Shown one piece after another: positions 55,442 through 63,649 of a DNA stretch of 64,000 nt (its first letter is position 1; each line of letters begins with the position of its first letter). Origin of the DNA: Serpentinicella sp031432315 (lineage in GTDB: Bacteria > Bacillota > Clostridia > Peptostreptococcales > Natronincolaceae); the NCBI RefSeq assembly GCF_031432315.1, contig NZ_JAVKGO010000003.1, forward strand, positions 62,001-126,000, in the 5' to 3' direction. The notes under the pieces are model-generated. The model was not told where the DNA came from. It ran no database searches and worked only from the letters and a program-made list of their open reading frames with translations. Position numbers and translations under genes: made by a program.

Positions 55442-56437
55442 ATGGCTATAAAAATAGGTATACCCCGTGCACTATGGTTTTTTGATTATTATCCTTTGTG
55501 GAAAACATTTTATGAAGAGCTGGGAGCAGAAGTGATTTTATCAGATCCAACCAATAAAGAAACATTGGATTTGGGAGTTAAAAATACAGTGGATGAGGCA
55601 TGTTTACCAGTTAAAATATTCCACGGACATGTTTTAAACTTAAAAGATCGTGTTGATGTAATATTTATACCAAAAGTGATGAGTGTTTATGAGAATGAAT
55701 ATATCTGTCCAAAATTTTGCGGACTGCCAGAGATGGTAAACCACTCTATACCTGGTTTGCCCCAAATAATAGACACAGAAATTAATTTTAATCGTTCAAG
55801 AAAAAGCTTGAAATGGACTATATATCAATTTGGTAGGGTTATTACGAAAAATCCGATAAAAATATGGAACGCATATAAAAAAGCATTAGAAGTTTATAAC
55901 CAATATAGAGAAAAAATTATGGACGGGAATTTTCCTTTAGACGGAGAAATTAACGAAGTGTTAACCCAAAAAAATATTAAGCAGAAAAAAAATATAAAGG
56001 TTGCCCTCCTAGGTCACTCCTATAATATTTTTGATAGTTATGGATCTATGAATTTAATTCAAAAGTTATTAGATCAGCATATTGAAGTGATTGTGCCCGA
56101 AATGATGGATTTTGAAGAAATAAACCATAATGTAGGTCAGTTAGAAAAGAAAATGTTTTGGAGTTTTGGTCGGAAAATACTTGGAACGGCAATGCATATA
56201 GCTGAAAAAAATGAAGTAGATGGTGTTATATATTTATCATCCTTTGGATGTGGAATTGACTCTATAATCGAAGATTTATCTGAAAGAAAAACAAGAAAGT
56301 CTGCTGAAATTCCATATTTGTTAATTACAGTAGATGAGCATACAGGAGAGGCTGGTGTAAATACAAGACTAGAAGCATTTTTAGACATGATTGAATGGAG
56401 GAAAAGAGATGAAAATAACCTTTCCGCACATGGGTAA
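55442..56437 (+). CDS. DUF2229/HgdB-like activase-associated protein A
   Basis: A 331-residue protein of the CoA-dehydratase activase-related family (DUF2229-like), with conserved Cys in DEACLPVKIFHGH, YICPKFCGLPE and SSFGCGIDS, and the terminal signature VDEHTGEAGVNTRLEAFLDMI. The fold resembles 2-hydroxyacyl-CoA dehydratase (HgdB/BcrB) subunits, whose Cys hold Fe-S clusters. In many bacteria this module is part of one large protein; here it is split into three genes. It overlaps the next gene by 29 bases. GGGAGG precedes the ATG. Function unknown. Confidence 0.75.
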   Translation: MAIKIGIPRALWFFDYYPLWKTFYEELGAEVILSDPTNKETLDLGVKNTVDEACLPVKIFHGHVLNLKDRVDVIFIPKVMSVYENEYICPKFCGLPEMVNHSIPGLPQIIDTEINFNRSRKSLKWTIYQFGRVITKNPIKIWNAYKKALEVYNQYREKIMDGNFPLDGEINEVLTQKNIKQKKNIKVALLGHSYNIFDSYGSMNLIQKLLDQHIEVIVPEMMDFEEINHNVGQLEKKMFWSFGRKILGTAMHIAEKNEVDGVIYLSSFGCGIDSIIEDLSERKTRKSAEIPYLLITVDEHTGEAGVNTRLEAFLDMIEWRKRDENNLSAHG

Positions 56438-57518
56438 TCAGTACATTGGAACAAAAGTACTTCTAGAAGAACTGGGATTAGATGTAATTGTACCAGATGC
56501 GTGTAGTAAAGAAACACTTAATATTGGGACAAAGCATTCCCCAGAATCTATTTGTCTGCCACTAAAAATTAATATTGGTAATTTTATTGAGAGTATTAGA
56601 AAAGGAGCAGATACCATTATCATGATTGGGAGTTGTGGTCCTTGTCGTTTTGGGTACTACTCTATTTTACAAAAAGAAATATTAAAAGAAATAGGTGAAC
56701 AGGTTAATATCTATTTACTGGATGCCCCACAAGGTGATTATAAAAAATTTTTTAGTGGAATATTTGAATTAGCAAATACGAAAAATCCTTTTAAAATAAT
56801 AAAGGCACTTTATAGAGCAGTACGTATTCTTTATCAAATAGATGATTTAGAGAAAATTGCATATTACAAAAGACCCCGACAGAAAGAAATTGGAGCAGTT
56901 GATTTTTATTATGAACAATTACATAAAGACATAAGAAATGTTTATGGATATAAAGCCATTTCAAAGTTGATTAAACAAGCTAAGAAAAACATACTAAGCG
57001 TTGAGGAAGATCCAGATAAAGAAGTAATTAAAGTAGGCTTAATAGGGGAAATCTATACAATTATTGAACCTTCCGTTAATTTACATATGGAAAAAAGATT
57101 GGGAGAAATGGGTGTAGAAATCCACAAATCTTTAAGTCTCAGTAAGTGGGTAACAGAACACTTAATTTTGCATCCTTTGAAGCTGACAAGAGAAAAGAAA
57201 GTGTGGAAGGCTGCAAAACCCTATTTAAAAACAATGATTGGTGGGCATGCCCGAGAAACAGTTGGTTACGGGGTGCTTTACGCAGAGCAAGGATTTGATG
57301 GCTTAATACAGGTGTATCCTTTTACATGTATGCCTGAGATTGTAGCACAGAGTATCATGCCTAGAATAGAAAAAGAGTACGATATTCCATACTTATGTTT
57401 AATTGTTGATGAAATGACTGGCGAAGCTGGTTTTAATACACGACTAGAAGCATTTGTGGATTTACTCGTAAAAAGAAAGGAGCAAAAAACAAGTGAAGAA
57501 CTGTTACTTAGGTATTGA
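56409..57518 (+). CDS. DUF2229/HgdB-like activase-associated protein B
   Basis: A 369-residue paralogue of the preceding protein: KITFPHMGNQYIGTKVLLEELG at the start, Cys in ESICLPLKI, the GSCGPCRFGYYS motif, YPFTCMPEIVAQSIMP, and the same terminal VDEMTGEAGFNTRLEAFVDLL. The extra CxxC-like GSCGPC could bind an Fe-S cluster. ATG 56409 has GGAGG seven bases upstream and lies inside the end of the previous gene; its own end overlaps the ATPase gene by 26 bases. Such dense overlap implies one complex. Confidence 0.75.
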   Translation: MKITFPHMGNQYIGTKVLLEELGLDVIVPDACSKETLNIGTKHSPESICLPLKINIGNFIESIRKGADTIIMIGSCGPCRFGYYSILQKEILKEIGEQVNIYLLDAPQGDYKKFFSGIFELANTKNPFKIIKALYRAVRILYQIDDLEKIAYYKRPRQKEIGAVDFYYEQLHKDIRNVYGYKAISKLIKQAKKNILSVEEDPDKEVIKVGLIGEIYTIIEPSVNLHMEKRLGEMGVEIHKSLSLSKWVTEHLILHPLKLTREKKVWKAAKPYLKTMIGGHARETVGYGVLYAEQGFDGLIQVYPFTCMPEIVAQSIMPRIEKEYDIPYLCLIVDEMTGEAGFNTRLEAFVDLLVKRKEQKTSEELLLRY

Positions 57519-58476
57519 TGTTGGTTCAGTTAGTACAAATGTAGTATTAATGGATGATGAACATGAAATTTTAGGTAAAGTATATACCAAAACCCAAGGC
57601 AGGCCAATAGATGCAATACAAAGAGGGCTAAAGGAAGTTAAAGAAAATATAAAAGAAGATATTAAAGTAAGAGGCGTTGGCACAACAGGAAGTGGTAGAC
57701 AGCTAGCATCAATAATAGTTGGTGCAGATGTTGTGAAAAACGAAATAACAGCCCACGGAATTGCAGCTTTAAATTTTGTAGACGGTGTAAGAACCATACT
57801 GGAAATAGGGGGGCAAGACTCTAAAATAATATTACTTAAAAATGGTGTCATTAGCGATTTTGCAATGAATACTGTTTGTGCAGCTGGGACAGGCTCCTTT
57901 TTAGATCGTCAGGCAGCAAGAATGGGTATTGAGATTCAAAATTTCGGCGAATTAGCACTATCATCTACAAATTCTGTAAGAATCGCTGGGCGTTGTGCAG
58001 TTTTTGCAGAATCTGACATGATACATAAACAACAGCTTGGACATAACCAAGAAGATATAATAAAAGGATTATGTGATGCCTTGGTAAGAAACTTCTTAAA
58101 TAACTTAGGCAAAGGAAAAGAAATTGCCGGACCAGTTGTATTTCAAGGTGGTGTAGCGGCTAATGTGGGCATTAAAAAATCCTTCGAAGAAGCCTTAGGA
58201 CAGGAGGTTTTTGTACCTCCTCATCATGATGTAATGGGTGCAATTGGATGTTGTTTACTAGCTAAAGAACATGCAGCAAAAGGCAAACCAACAAGCTTTA
58301 ATGGTTTTGATATCATTCATTCAGGATACAACGTAAAAGGTAGAGAGTGCCATGATTGTGCAAATCTATGTGAAGTTATAGAGATTGTACAGGATGGACA
58401 AGTAATGGCCCAGTGGGGGGATAAATGCGGTAAATGGAGTAGCTTAACAAAAGAGAGAAAAGAAAAACTAGCATAA
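57493..58476 (+). CDS. BadF/BcrAD-type activase ATPase (2-hydroxyacyl-CoA dehydratase activator-like)
   Basis: A 327-residue ASKHA-fold ATPase, the archerase type that drives electrons into HgdB-like or double-cubane proteins. The N-terminal phosphate loop is LGIDVGSVSTN; VGTTGSGR, EIGGQDSK and the two cluster Cys in NTVCAAGTGSF and AGRCAVF follow (the homodimer shares one [4Fe-4S]); GGVAANVG is the second nucleotide loop. A C-terminal extra domain has a Cys cluster (ECHDCANLCEV, DKCGKWSS), absent from plain HgdC (about 260 residues). GTG 57493 follows AAAGGAG. No dehydratase gene is nearby, so the two DUF2229-like proteins are probably its partners. Confidence 0.85.
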   Translation: MKNCYLGIDVGSVSTNVVLMDDEHEILGKVYTKTQGRPIDAIQRGLKEVKENIKEDIKVRGVGTTGSGRQLASIIVGADVVKNEITAHGIAALNFVDGVRTILEIGGQDSKIILLKNGVISDFAMNTVCAAGTGSFLDRQAARMGIEIQNFGELALSSTNSVRIAGRCAVFAESDMIHKQQLGHNQEDIIKGLCDALVRNFLNNLGKGKEIAGPVVFQGGVAANVGIKKSFEEALGQEVFVPPHHDVMGAIGCCLLAKEHAAKGKPTSFNGFDIIHSGYNVKGRECHDCANLCEVIEIVQDGQVMAQWGDKCGKWSSLTKERKEKLA

Positions 58477-58480
58477 GACA

Positions 58481-58527
58481 AATTAAACCAACTTACCTCA
58501 GTAATGCTGAGGTAAGTTGGTTTAATT
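58481..58527. terminator. Bidirectional terminator
   Basis: AATTAAACCAACTTACCTCAG and its perfect inverted partner form a 21-bp stem around TAATG. It serves the activase operon on + and the DUF1622 gene on -, whose stop it overlaps. Confidence 0.9.
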
Positions 58528-58917
58528 ATTTGGAGCATTTCGATCAGCATGTTGAGATTCAGAGGATTTTTTCTTTAGTCTTAAGAATTCATTACAATGT
58601 TTTGTGTCTGATTCAATTTCCCAATGAATAACAAAGGTCAAAATAACTCTTAGTACAACGACAGCGGCAAGTATAGAAACATCTCCTAATGTTCTAACAG
58701 TAACAGTTTTTAAAATCTCGCCGGCTAACTTGAATTCAAGACCTAAAGCCAAAGATTTGGCTAATTCAATCTTAATGGTGTCATCAGTAAAATTAAAGCC
58801 AGTCTTAGCATATTTGTAAAAAGCTTTTACAGCTGTAAAAGTAATAACAAACATGCCCATAGCTTCAAGTAAATGAATAGCATAAGTTACTAGGTTTTCA
58901 AAAAAGTGAATTAACAA
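58522..58917 (-). CDS. DUF1622-family membrane protein
   Basis: A 131-residue protein with about three hydrophobic segments and the DUF1622 signature ELAKSLALGLEFKLAGEILKTVTVRT, then a polar C-terminal tail. Function unknown; relatives occur widely in bacteria and are often single genes. Start TTG 58917 has AGGAGG ten bases upstream. Convergent with the activase operon. Confidence 0.82.
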   Translation of the reverse strand: MLIHFFENLVTYAIHLLEAMGMFVITFTAVKAFYKYAKTGFNFTDDTIKIELAKSLALGLEFKLAGEILKTVTVRTLGDVSILAAVVVLRVILTFVIHWEIESDTKHCNEFLRLKKKSSESQHADRNAPNN

Positions 58918-58998
58918 TTTTAATGCGCCTCCTATTAATGTAGTACATTATTATTATGCGCCTAAAAATTACAGCTGTAAATACATAAGATTAAATAA

Positions 58999-59028
58999 AA
59001 AAAGAATATTCCGAAGAATATTCTTTTT
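58999..59028. terminator. Symmetric hairpin terminator
   Basis: GAATATTC-CGAA-GAATATTC, flanked by A tracts on the left and five T on the right, so it could work in either direction. On the minus strand it is the first terminator after the DUF1858 gene, separated from it by the repeat element at 59035-59220. Confidence 0.6.
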
Positions 59029-59034
59029 CACTTG

Positions 59035-59220
59035 AGGAAATTGCATAATTACATTATCAAAGGTTTTCATAGAATAAATATACAAAATGTTACCTGAGGT
59101 CGCGCCTCATTTGTTGACTTGTATCATTGAATTTATAGCAAAAAAACAAGTCGACAAATTCGAAGCAGGGAGGGTATATTTTTTATATTTTTTCGACTAA
59201 ATTTAATGATGCAATTTCCT
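59035..59220. repeat. Reference copy of the AGGAAATTGCAT intergenic repeat (miniature inverted-repeat element)
   Basis: 186 bp bounded by AGGAAATTGCATAATTA (59035) and TTTAATGATGCAATTTCCT (ending 59220), inverted repeats with 12 of 12 outer bases matching. The left half contains GGTTTTCATAGAATAAATA; the right half contains an imperfect inverted pair ATTTGTTGACTTGT / ACAAGTCGACAAATT. No ORF. Copies or fragments occur at 118-164, 5837-5902, 15118-15333, 40936-40970 and 42131-42191. It sits between the DUF1858 gene and its likely terminator. Confidence 0.75.
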
Positions 59221-59231
59221 TACTTAATAGA

Positions 59232-59417
59232 TTATGCATTTAATTTTTCAAGTAATTCATCTACGTCAATACCGTGAACACCAGCAGCTTGGGCTAAAGT
59301 CTCCATTTGTGAGGAAGGACAACCTAAGCATCCCATACCAAAGCTCATTAAAATAGAAGCTGCGTCTGGGTTCATTCTAAGTATGTCACTGATTAAAGTA
59401 TCTTTTGTAATTTTCAT
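59232..59417 (-). CDS. DUF1858 small redox-disulfide protein
   Basis: A 61-residue protein of the DUF1858 family (hybrid-cluster-associated redox disulfide domain), with the CxxC motif GMGCLGCPSSQME and the usual start ITKDTLISDILRMNPD. Such proteins are thought to act in redox or sulfur transfer near hybrid cluster proteins and nitrosative stress genes. GGAGG lies six bases before the ATG. Divergent from the Crp-family regulator, with 171 bases between, suggesting control by it. Confidence 0.88.
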   Translation of the reverse strand: MKITKDTLISDILRMNPDAASILMSFGMGCLGCPSSQMETLAQAAGVHGIDVDELLEKLNA

Positions 59418-59588
59418 AAGGCACCTCCAAAATTAATTTATATATAAACTTAAGGGAAAGTTCTTATAAGTAGAATAACTCAAATTTAAATAAAATAAAA
59501 TGACAAAAATCACATACCTTCCTTCGTTTTCAATTTCTTTTAAAATAGTATATTATATTATAAAGTATTAAAAAATAGGGGGAAGGAT

Positions 59589-60275
59589 ATGCAAGGAAAA
59601 ACAATAGAAATATTAAAAAAAATTCCAGGATTTCAAGACCTGAAATCTGATGACTTAGAAAAAATAAGCAAAATTTCAACCTATAAAAATTTAAGCAAGG
59701 GTACCACAATATTTTTTGAGGGCGATCTAGGCGAAGCAGTGTACTTTCTTAAAAGTGGAAAGGTGAAAATTTATAAAACAACCCTTGACGGACGAGAACA
59801 TATTTTTAATATTGTAGGTTCCGGAGATGTTTTTGCAGAAGTAACATTATTCAATAATATCCCCTATCCAGCGTCAACTGAAGTTATAGAGGATGCAGAG
59901 GTAGGCGTAATAAAGAATAGAGATCTAGAAAAGCTAATTAAAGAAAATGCAGAAATAGCCCTTGAGATTATAAAAGTTTTTAGTAAAAAACTATTTGAAT
60001 CACAGCAAAAAGTAAAAGAACTGGCCCTTGGGGACACTTATGCACGAACTGCCCAAACAATATTAAAGTTATCTAAAGAAAATGGGATAAAAACATCAGA
60101 GGGTATTGAATTAAAATTAGATATTTCCAGACAGGAACTTGCAAACATGATTGGTACCGCCAGAGAAACAGTAAGTAGAGCCTTGAGTCAATTTAAAAAG
60201 GAAGGGTCCATTGACTTAAAGGGAAAAAAAATGACCATAAAAAATATGGAAAAACTACGAGATTGGCTAGATTAA
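59589..60275 (+). CDS. Crp/Fnr-family transcription regulator
   Basis: A 228-residue regulator: cyclic-nucleotide-binding-like beta roll (residues 15-120, GTTIFFEGDLGEAVYFLKSG), dimer helix, and a C-terminal helix-turn-helix (SRQELANMIGTARETVSRALSQF). It contains no Cys, so it is not an Fe-S FNR; a heme, NO or nucleotide ligand is possible but unproved. AGGGGG is upstream of the ATG. It is followed by nitroreductase, thioesterase and ABC ATPase genes with short gaps, and faces DUF1858, all possible targets. Confidence 0.88.
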   Translation: MQGKTIEILKKIPGFQDLKSDDLEKISKISTYKNLSKGTTIFFEGDLGEAVYFLKSGKVKIYKTTLDGREHIFNIVGSGDVFAEVTLFNNIPYPASTEVIEDAEVGVIKNRDLEKLIKENAEIALEIIKVFSKKLFESQQKVKELALGDTYARTAQTILKLSKENGIKTSEGIELKLDISRQELANMIGTARETVSRALSQFKKEGSIDLKGKKMTIKNMEKLRDWLD

Positions 60276-60295
60276 GTAAAGGAAGGCGTGATAAG

Positions 60296-61129
60296 GTGAA
60301 TGTAATTGAAACAATTAAAAATAGATCGTCTGTACGTACTTATGACGGAAAAAGCTTAGAAAAAAATTTAAGAGATGATATTATAAATTATTTAAATAAT
60401 ACAAAAGGACCTTTTGATGTGCCAATAAAATTTGAAATGATTGATATTGCAGCTGCAAAAAGTTCTGAACAAAAGCTTGGTACATATGGTGTAATCAAAA
60501 GGTGTCCCACTTACATTATAGCAGTAACACCTAAAGAAGACCGGTGTATGGAGGAGTTAGGATATGTTTTTGAACAAGGTATTCTCTATGCAACCTCTTT
60601 AGGGCTTGGTACCTGTTGGTTAGGTGGTACTTTTAAAAGAAGTGAATGGCAAAAAACAATTAAGTTAGACGATAATGATGTGCTTCCGATCATTAGCCCA
60701 ATTGGTTATCCAGAGGGGAAAAGAAGTTTCATGGATTCCTTTATTAGATTCGCAGCCGGATCAAAAAATAGAAAACCCTTTGAGACACTATTTTTTAATA
60801 ACAGTTGGGACAAGCCAATGAATGAAAGTGAAGCAGGTATTTTTAAAGAAGCGTTAAACATGGTAAGGATTGCACCTTCAGCTTCTAATAAACAACCATG
60901 GAGAATACTTGTTCAAGATAACCAATGTCATTTTTACTTGGAAAGAACAAAGGGCTATGGTAAAGCCCTTGGGTATGACATTCAAAAGATAGATATGGGT
61001 ATAGCAATGTGTCACTTTGAATTAACCATGAAAGAGCAGGGATATGATGGACATTGGGTAGAGGATCAGCCTCGTTTATCTATGGAAAATGAAACAAAAG
61101 CGTACAGCATTACGTATCAATTGAGTTAA
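60296..61129 (+). CDS. Nitroreductase-family protein
   Basis: A 277-residue flavoprotein of the putative TM nitroreductase group, a fused two-repeat form. N-terminal IKNRSSVRTYDGKS and the second half RIAPSASNKQPWRI are typical FMN-binding segments; GLGTCWLGGTF and PIGYPEGKRS also fit. It may reduce nitro compounds, quinones or flavins with NAD(P)H. GTG 60296 has GGAAGG nine bases upstream; upstream TTG 60263 lies within crp. It begins 20 bases after the regulator. Confidence 0.85.
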   Translation: MNVIETIKNRSSVRTYDGKSLEKNLRDDIINYLNNTKGPFDVPIKFEMIDIAAAKSSEQKLGTYGVIKRCPTYIIAVTPKEDRCMEELGYVFEQGILYATSLGLGTCWLGGTFKRSEWQKTIKLDDNDVLPIISPIGYPEGKRSFMDSFIRFAAGSKNRKPFETLFFNNSWDKPMNESEAGIFKEALNMVRIAPSASNKQPWRILVQDNQCHFYLERTKGYGKALGYDIQKIDMGIAMCHFELTMKEQGYDGHWVEDQPRLSMENETKAYSITYQLS

Positions 61130-61156
61130 CAGATTAACAGAAAAAGGGTGATTTAC

Positions 61157-61570
61157 TTGAAGGAAATAAAAATTAACCCACGCTATAGTGAAACAGATCA
61201 GATGGGAATTATTTATCATGCCAATTATTTAGTGTGGTTTGAAGTTGCTAGAACAGAGACATTACAAAAATACGGTATTAACTATAAAGAGATGGAAGAC
61301 CAGGATATTATGTTGCCTGTGATCGAAGCAAATTGTAAGTATAAATCCTCAGCAAAATATGGGGATGAAATTACAATTAAAACATCCATAGCCAATATGG
61401 GTGCATCAAGAGTGAAATTTAATTATACGGTCATGAAAGCGGATCGTATATTAGCAGAAGGCTTTACAGAGCATGCTTTTATGAGTGCAAAGAAAGGTAG
61501 AGCGATAAACTTAAAAAAGGCTAATGAATTTTTATATAATCAATTAGTTGATATTACTAAGAAACAATAG
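61157..61570 (+). CDS. Acyl-CoA thioesterase (4HBT/YbgC family)
   Basis: A 137-residue hotdog-fold thioesterase. The catalytic segment YSETDQMGIIYHANYLVWFEVART holds the Asp-Gln-Met-Gly and His-Asn pattern of the YbgC/FcbC group. It would hydrolyse short acyl-CoA or aromatic CoA esters. TTG 61157 is preferred, with AGGGTG six bases upstream; GTG 61148 overlaps that site. Part of the crp operon, 27 bases after the nitroreductase. Confidence 0.87.
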   Translation: MKEIKINPRYSETDQMGIIYHANYLVWFEVARTETLQKYGINYKEMEDQDIMLPVIEANCKYKSSAKYGDEITIKTSIANMGASRVKFNYTVMKADRILAEGFTEHAFMSAKKGRAINLKKANEFLYNQLVDITKKQ

Positions 61571-61592
61571 CGATTTAATGTTAGGGGGATTT

Positions 61593-62300
61593 ATGGTGGA
61601 AATTATAATAACAAATTTAAATAAAACCTTTGAAGAGGAAAATGATAAAATTATAGATAACCTAAATTTAAAGGTAACCTCAGAGGGTATTAATTGTATC
61701 TTTGGCCCATCGGGGTCAGGAAAGACAACCCTACTAGACATATTGGCAGACATGCCCTATGACAGTGGAAGAATAGAAGGAATAGAAAATAGAAAAATTG
61801 CTTATTTATACCAAGAGGATAACTTTTTAGATCCGGAATTAACAGTAGAAGAAAACATTTTAAAGGCAATAGGGGATAGCACAAAAGCAGAAAACCAGGA
61901 ATTAATTAATCAGTTAATTGACCTGGTTGAATTAAAACCATTTAGGGATTACTATCCAGTCCAGCTCAGTGGCGGAATGAAGAGACAAGCTGCTATTGCT
62001 AAAGTCCTTGCTTCCAATGGAGAGGTATATATTTTAGATGAGCCCTTTAAAGGTTTACACATGGGTTTAAAAAAGCAGGTTATGGACTATATTAGAGAAA
62101 AGGTACAAGAAACAAATAAAATGCTTATTTTTATCACCCATGATATCGAAGAAATTTTATATTTAGCAGACCATGTTCACATTGTAGAGGGGCCACCCTT
62201 AAAATCAAAAACATACATCAAAATTGACCGATCTAGTGAAACAGTAAAGGGAGAACAAGTAGAAGAGATAAAACAAATACTTAGAGAGAATAGTTACTAA
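61593..62300 (+). CDS. ABC transporter ATPase (nitrate/sulfonate/taurine type)
   Basis: A 235-residue ABC ATPase close to SsuB/TauB. Walker A FGPSGSGKTT, Q-loop YLYQEDNFL, signature LSGGMKRQ, Walker B YILDEPFKGLH and switch THDIEEI are in order. No permease or binding protein gene is adjacent: an RND efflux operon with its own promoter follows. It could serve a permease encoded elsewhere or be a leftover. ATG 61593 and GTG 61596 both follow AGGGGG; either may be used. Confidence 0.8.
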   Translation: MVEIIITNLNKTFEEENDKIIDNLNLKVTSEGINCIFGPSGSGKTTLLDILADMPYDSGRIEGIENRKIAYLYQEDNFLDPELTVEENILKAIGDSTKAENQELINQLIDLVELKPFRDYYPVQLSGGMKRQAAIAKVLASNGEVYILDEPFKGLHMGLKKQVMDYIREKVQETNKMLIFITHDIEEILYLADHVHIVEGPPLKSKTYIKIDRSSETVKGEQVEEIKQILRENSY

Positions 62301-62365
62301 AATAAATACAAAAGGTATTTATTAGTAATTGTTGATATTTTATAAAATAAAACATATAATATAAA

Positions 62366-62423
62366 TTGACTGACCCACGGGTCAGGCTTTATTTTTGCAA
62401 GATTAGACTGACTGGTCAGTCTA
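62366..62423 (+). promoter_or_regulatory. RND efflux promoter with two TetR-type operators
   Basis: A -35-like TTGACT (62366-62371) is followed by a weak TTATTT (62389-62394), 17-base spacer. Palindrome O1 CTGACCC-AC-GGGTCAG (62370-62385) fills the spacer. Palindrome O2 TAGACTGAC-TG-GTCAGTCTA (62404-62423) lies at the expected transcription start. Both contain the CTGAC/GTCAG half-site typical of TetR-family operators in front of efflux genes. Centre-to-centre distance is 36 bases. Confidence 0.7.
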
Positions 62424-62447
62424 GATATAAAATAGGAGGGACATACA

Positions 62448-63647
62448 TTGAGAAGAAATATACTAATTTTAGCAGGTTTATTATTGCTAAGCATATCTTT
62501 TACAGGTTGTACGAATGTAGAAGGAGATTCATCCGCAATAGAAGAGGATTATGTACCTGTGGAAGTAAGAAGTATAAAAAAAGATAAAATAGCCAATTCC
62601 GCTGATTTTAATGGTAGAATTCTTGCTAACAAGGAAGCTCCGGTATTATCACTAACGCCGGGAATGGTTAATAAAGTAAATGTAGAAAACGGTGACTTTG
62701 TTGAAAAAGACAGTGTTTTATTTGTGCTAGATCAAACAGAAATAAGAAAAGCGATTGATCAAGCTAAATCAGGGGTTGAAGCAGCTGAAAAAGCCGTAGC
62801 ACAAGCAAAAGATGCTGTAAACGAAGCAAGAGAAAATTATGAATCATCTAAGAAAGAACAGGACAATACTGAAAAAAATGAGGAAGATCATGAGGAATTA
62901 ACATTAGAATCTTTAAGGGAACAGTTTCAATTTATAGAAGACTCTGCATCTGTTTTAAATAGTGAATTGGCAAAATTCCAACTACAACAAGCTGAAATGG
63001 CGCATCAACAGGCTAAGGGTTATTTAGATCAGGCTAAAGCCGGGTATGAACAGGCAAAGGCTGGTCTTGATGCCACCGTAGTTAAAGCCCCAATTAGTGG
63101 ACTTGTGACAAATTTGAGTGTAATGGAAAACCAATTAGCCACCAATACCCAGCCTGCAGCAATTATTGTTGATATGGCAAGTGTATTTTTACAAGTGCAA
63201 GTTACAGAAGGAATGATTAATCAACTTACTAGGGGACAGGAAGTTTCTGTGACAATACCCTCTGCCAAGGAGGAAGTTATAGTAGGTAATATTGATGATA
63301 TAAGCTATACCCCGGATATGAGAACACAACTTTATTCTGTAAAAGTAAATATATCTAACGAGGAAAATAAGATTAAGCCAGGAATGAGTGGCCGTTTAAC
63401 CCTAGACCTTGATCGTAAAGAGGACGTACTAGTTATTAATCGGGGTGCAGTGTTAGATAAAGATGGTGAAGAAATTGTGTATATCGTTGAAGACAACAAA
63501 GCAGTAGAAAGAAATGTAAAGCTAGGATTAGAGTCAGATCATTATATAGAAGTAATAGATGGACTTAATAAAAATGATAAGGTCATCATCAAAGGACAGC
63601 ACTATGTTGGAGATGGAGAAGTGGTTAAGGTAGTGAGGGGTGAATAG
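62448..63647 (+). CDS. RND efflux periplasmic adaptor (membrane fusion) lipoprotein
   Basis: A 399-residue HlyD/AcrA-like adaptor that links an RND pump to the cell exterior. Lipobox FTGC (Cys about residue 21), a biotinyl-lipoyl-like first half (GMVNKVNVENGDFVEKDSVL), a long Ala/Gln-rich coiled coil (residues 100-205) and the second half APISGLVTNLS, then beta-barrel and membrane-proximal domains. TTG 62448 has AGGAGGG seven bases upstream. In a Gram-positive organism such adaptors work without an outer membrane channel. The pump gene starts 2 bases after its stop. Confidence 0.92.
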   Translation: MRRNILILAGLLLLSISFTGCTNVEGDSSAIEEDYVPVEVRSIKKDKIANSADFNGRILANKEAPVLSLTPGMVNKVNVENGDFVEKDSVLFVLDQTEIRKAIDQAKSGVEAAEKAVAQAKDAVNEARENYESSKKEQDNTEKNEEDHEELTLESLREQFQFIEDSASVLNSELAKFQLQQAEMAHQQAKGYLDQAKAGYEQAKAGLDATVVKAPISGLVTNLSVMENQLATNTQPAAIIVDMASVFLQVQVTEGMINQLTRGQEVSVTIPSAKEEVIVGNIDDISYTPDMRTQLYSVKVNISNEENKIKPGMSGRLTLDLDRKEDVLVINRGAVLDKDGEEIVYIVEDNKAVERNVKLGLESDHYIEVIDGLNKNDKVIIKGQHYVGDGEVVKVVRGE

Positions 63648-63649
63648 AT

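Noticed and set aside
118..59220. CRISPR array
   Set aside because: Repeat copies are kilobases apart, variable in length and lack regular spacers; no cas gene is present.
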